In this document: positions 15,535 through 17,104 of the stretch, in pieces
Numbering within the stretch: position 1 is the stretch's first letter
Layout: each line of letters opens with the position of its first letter
Assembly (NCBI GenBank): GCA_964650975.1
Contig: CAZYWA010000126.1
Coordinates: 1-17,104, forward strand
Reading direction: 5' to 3'
Source of the DNA: CAZYWA01 sp964650975 [NCBI: uncultured bacterium]
GTDB lineage: Bacteria; JADJOY01
Length of the DNA stretch: 17,104 nt
The notes under the pieces: model-generated
What the model saw: only the letters and a program-made list of their open reading frames with translations
Databases searched by the model: none
Told to the model about the DNA's origin: nothing
Translations under genes and position numbers: made by a program

Positions 15535-15540
15535 TAGAAT
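15535..15540 (+). promoter_or_regulatory. Candidate -10 element of the B12-binding radical SAM gene
   Basis: TAGAAT matches five of six -10 positions and sits in the 169-bp gap 15472-15640. GTGACC (15510-15515), a weak -35, lies 19 bases upstream, within an 8-bp palindrome TCACGTGA (15506-15513). A start near 15547 would give a leader of about 95 bases before ATG 15641. The surrounding GTGTAGAAT resembles the candidate at 2113. Confidence 0.35.
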
Positions 15541-15628
15541 CGCTCGAGCTCGGCGCGCATCTGGCCCGCGGGGCGACCGCGAGCTGGTGAGCGGTCCCGA
15601 GGCTCAGCCGACTCGATCGCGCGTCCCG

Positions 15629-15634
15629 GGTGGA
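15629..15634 (+). promoter_or_regulatory. Ribosome binding site deciding the start of the B12-binding radical SAM gene
   Basis: GGGTGGA, with core GGTGGA at 15629-15634, lies six bases before ATG 15641. The alternative upstream GTG 15587 lacks such a site, and the protein from 15641 begins directly with the expected beta-strand MRVLLVLAP. Confidence 0.55.
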
Positions 15635-15640
15635 ACGAAC

Positions 15641-17029
15641 ATGCGTGTGCTTCTCGTGCTGGCGCCGGAGTGGACGGTCGAGACGCCGCCGCTCGCGATT
15701 GCGTCGCTCGCCGCGTGGCTCGAGCAGCACGGCCACACCACGCGCTGCCTCGACCTCAACCTGCGCGCGTACCGGGAGTCGCCCGACCACCAGGCGCGCC
15801 GCCTCTGGGACCTCCACAGCCAGTCGCAGTGGCTGGACGAGCAAGGCAAGAAAACCTGCTCGCTCCTCTGGCCGATCCTGAGCCGCGGGCTCGAGGAGGC
15901 CGTCGAGGATTTCGCCCCCGAGATCGTGGGCTTCTCGCTCTTCGCGACCAACCTCGCCACCAGCATGGCGCTCGCCGAGCACGCGAAGAAGCTGAGACCC
16001 GAGCTGCCGGTCGTGTTCGGCGGCCCACCTTGCCACAGTGATGCAGAGGACGGCGGACAGTCGTACTTCCTGTGCTTCGACCCGATCGACGCGGTCGTGA
16101 AGGTCGAAGGCGAGATGGCGCTCACGGCGCTGGTGGAGGATCTGGCGGCGAACGGACGCCTGACGCGCGCCGTGCCGGGATCGATCGTGCGTCTCGGCGG
16201 CGCCCACGTGCACGGCGGCGAGGGCGACAAGGTGGCGCGCCTCGACGCGCTTCCGCTACCGCTCTTCCGCGACCTACCGCCCGGCAACTACCTGCGCAAG
16301 GCACTTCCCATCCAGGGATCGCGCGGCTGCGTCGCGCGCTGCACGTACTGCGCGGAGGCCGGCTGGTGGGGCCAGTACCGGTACAAGACCCCGGCGCGCG
16401 TGGTCGACGAGATGCGCGACGGCATGGAGCGCTACGGAGTGCGGAGCTTCGTGTTCGTCGACTCGCTCATCAACGGTAGCTTGCCCAAGCTCCGCGAGAT
16501 GGCGAGCGAGATCGTGCGCCAGGGACTCGACGTCGAATTCGAGGGCAACGCACGGGTGCATCCGCAGATGGACGCGGAGATGTTCGCGCTCCTCAAGCGA
16601 GCGGGCTGCCGGCAGCTCAAGCTCGGGATCGAGAGCGGCTCCGACGAGGTGCTGCGCGCCATGAAGAAGGGCACCCGCACCGCCGACGCGATGCAGGTGC
16701 TCAGGCACGCCAAGCACGTGGGGATCGAAGCCAGCACCGACTGGCTGGTCGGCTATCCGACCGAGACCTGGCGCAACTACCTCGAGACGCTGTGGTTCAT
16801 CGCCAAGCACCGCGACTATCTGGGAGTCGTGAACGCCAATCCCGACGGCGCGGCGGTGCTGCCCGGCGCGCGGCTCCACTCGAACCCCGAGAAGTGGAGC
16901 GTCGACGACCTGCGCTCGCACAGCGATTGGTCCGGGCCCGGCGGCATGAACTCACGCCGGGTGCGCCGCCTCAAGGGGCACTTCTTCAAGCGCTGGGTCC
17001 GGTGGATGGGGATTCACCAGGCCAACTGA
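15641..17029 (+). CDS. Radical SAM enzyme with N-terminal B12-binding-like domain
   Basis: 462 residues from ATG 15641, chosen for its ribosome binding site and because MRVLLVLAPEWTVETPPLAI is a classic start of a B12-binding radical SAM protein. The first 200 residues form a Rossmann-like domain (CLDLNLRAY at 36-44; IVGFSLFATN; VVFGGPPCHSD; VEGEMALTALVEDL). The D-x-H-x-x-G cobalt-ligating motif is absent, as in many members of the group, so cobalamin would bind base-off without a His ligand, or not at all. GSRGCVARCTYCAEAGWW carries the CX3CX2C cluster motif (Cys230, Cys234, Cys237). GNARVHP, KLGIESGSDEVLRAMKKG and STDWLVGYPTET are the following barrel strands. Such enzymes do C-methylation or other radical rearrangements. 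The substrate is unknown; a glycan or lipid intermediate is suggested only by context. The tail is basic (RRVRRLKGHFFKRWVRW) and could touch membrane or nucleic acid. A strong hairpin follows the TGA. Confidence 0.92.
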   Translation: MRVLLVLAPEWTVETPPLAIASLAAWLEQHGHTTRCLDLNLRAYRESPDHQARRLWDLHSQSQWLDEQGKKTCSLLWPILSRGLEEAVEDFAPEIVGFSLFATNLATSMALAEHAKKLRPELPVVFGGPPCHSDAEDGGQSYFLCFDPIDAVVKVEGEMALTALVEDLAANGRLTRAVPGSIVRLGGAHVHGGEGDKVARLDALPLPLFRDLPPGNYLRKALPIQGSRGCVARCTYCAEAGWWGQYRYKTPARVVDEMRDGMERYGVRSFVFVDSLINGSLPKLREMASEIVRQGLDVEFEGNARVHPQMDAEMFALLKRAGCRQLKLGIESGSDEVLRAMKKGTRTADAMQVLRHAKHVGIEASTDWLVGYPTETWRNYLETLWFIAKHRDYLGVVNANPDGAAVLPGARLHSNPEKWSVDDLRSHSDWSGPGGMNSRRVRRLKGHFFKRWVRWMGIHQAN

Positions 17030-17036
17030 GTCTCCC

Positions 17037-17057
17037 GGGGGGCTGTTCCAGCCCCCC
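17037..17057 (+). terminator. Strong stem-loop after the B12-binding radical SAM gene
   Basis: GGGGGGCTG (17037-17045) pairs perfectly with CAGCCCCCC (17049-17057) around a TTC loop, eight bases after the TGA at 17027-17029. Position and stability fit a transcription terminator. There is no T-run on the plus strand; instead an A-run (17064-17069) follows, which would place a T-run before the hairpin on the minus strand. It may act without a T-tract or protect the mRNA 3' end. The remaining bases to 17104 show no recognisable feature. Confidence 0.5.
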
Positions 17058-17104
17058 GCCCCGAAAAAAGTGCGACCTGACTATCCGGTTAGCTCCACGG
17101 CATA

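Noticed and set aside
1-17104. CRISPR arrays, insertion sequences, integrases, tRNA or rRNA genes
   Set aside because: I looked for regularly spaced repeats, transposase motifs, terminal inverted repeats and tRNA-like cloverleaf ends and saw none. A tRNA or covariance-model search would settle it.

Overview
The window is bacterial DNA, visibly very GC-rich, with strong G/C bias at third codon positions. That bias opens long spurious reading frames opposite the real genes. Dense packing, frequent GTG starts, TAG/TGA stops and the protein families suggest a high-GC Gram-negative such as a deltaproteobacterium/Myxococcota-like or related uncultured lineage. This is inference: no rRNA, tRNA or other phylogenetic marker is present. 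No insertion sequence, integrase, CRISPR array or tRNA was seen.

The content is one theme: building and decorating an envelope or exported glycan. In order: (1) the C-terminal end of a NodU/CmcH-type carbamoyltransferase (1-546, +); (2) a membrane-anchored SGNH protein (492-2012, -); (3) a GT-C/GT39-like membrane protein with a C-terminal beta-sandwich-like domain (2144-4207, +); (4) a second anchored SGNH protein (4245-5309, -); (5-7) a tight three-gene operon of GT2 glycosyltransferase, radical SAM/SPASM-like enzyme and class I methyltransferase, joined by GTGA overlaps (5545-8479, +); (8-9) a two-gene minus-strand operon of a UDP-glucose/GDP-mannose dehydrogenase family protein followed by a GT-C-like membrane protein with a HEAT-like tail (11902 down to 8515); (10) a third GT-C-like membrane protein (12278-14065, +); (11) a third anchored SGNH protein (14170-15471, +); (12) a B12-binding-domain radical SAM protein (15641-17029, +), followed by a strong hairpin.

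A plausible joint scheme, which is inference, is this. The dehydrogenase family protein and GT2 make or transfer sugars on the cytoplasmic side. The radical SAM enzymes, methyltransferase and carbamoyltransferase modify the sugar or lipid intermediate. The three polytopic GT-C-like proteins transfer sugars from lipid-linked donors on the outer face of the inner membrane. The three SGNH proteins add or remove acyl groups on the exported product.

The most unusual points are: the dehydrogenase has Thr where the family's catalytic Cys should be; three divergent GT-C-like proteins and three divergent anchored SGNH proteins occur within 15 kb; HEAT-like repeats are fused to one GT-C-like protein and a beta-sandwich-like module to another; the strand alternates gene by gene with very short convergent gaps and one 55-bp tail-to-tail overlap; and the third SGNH gene may have a leaderless start.
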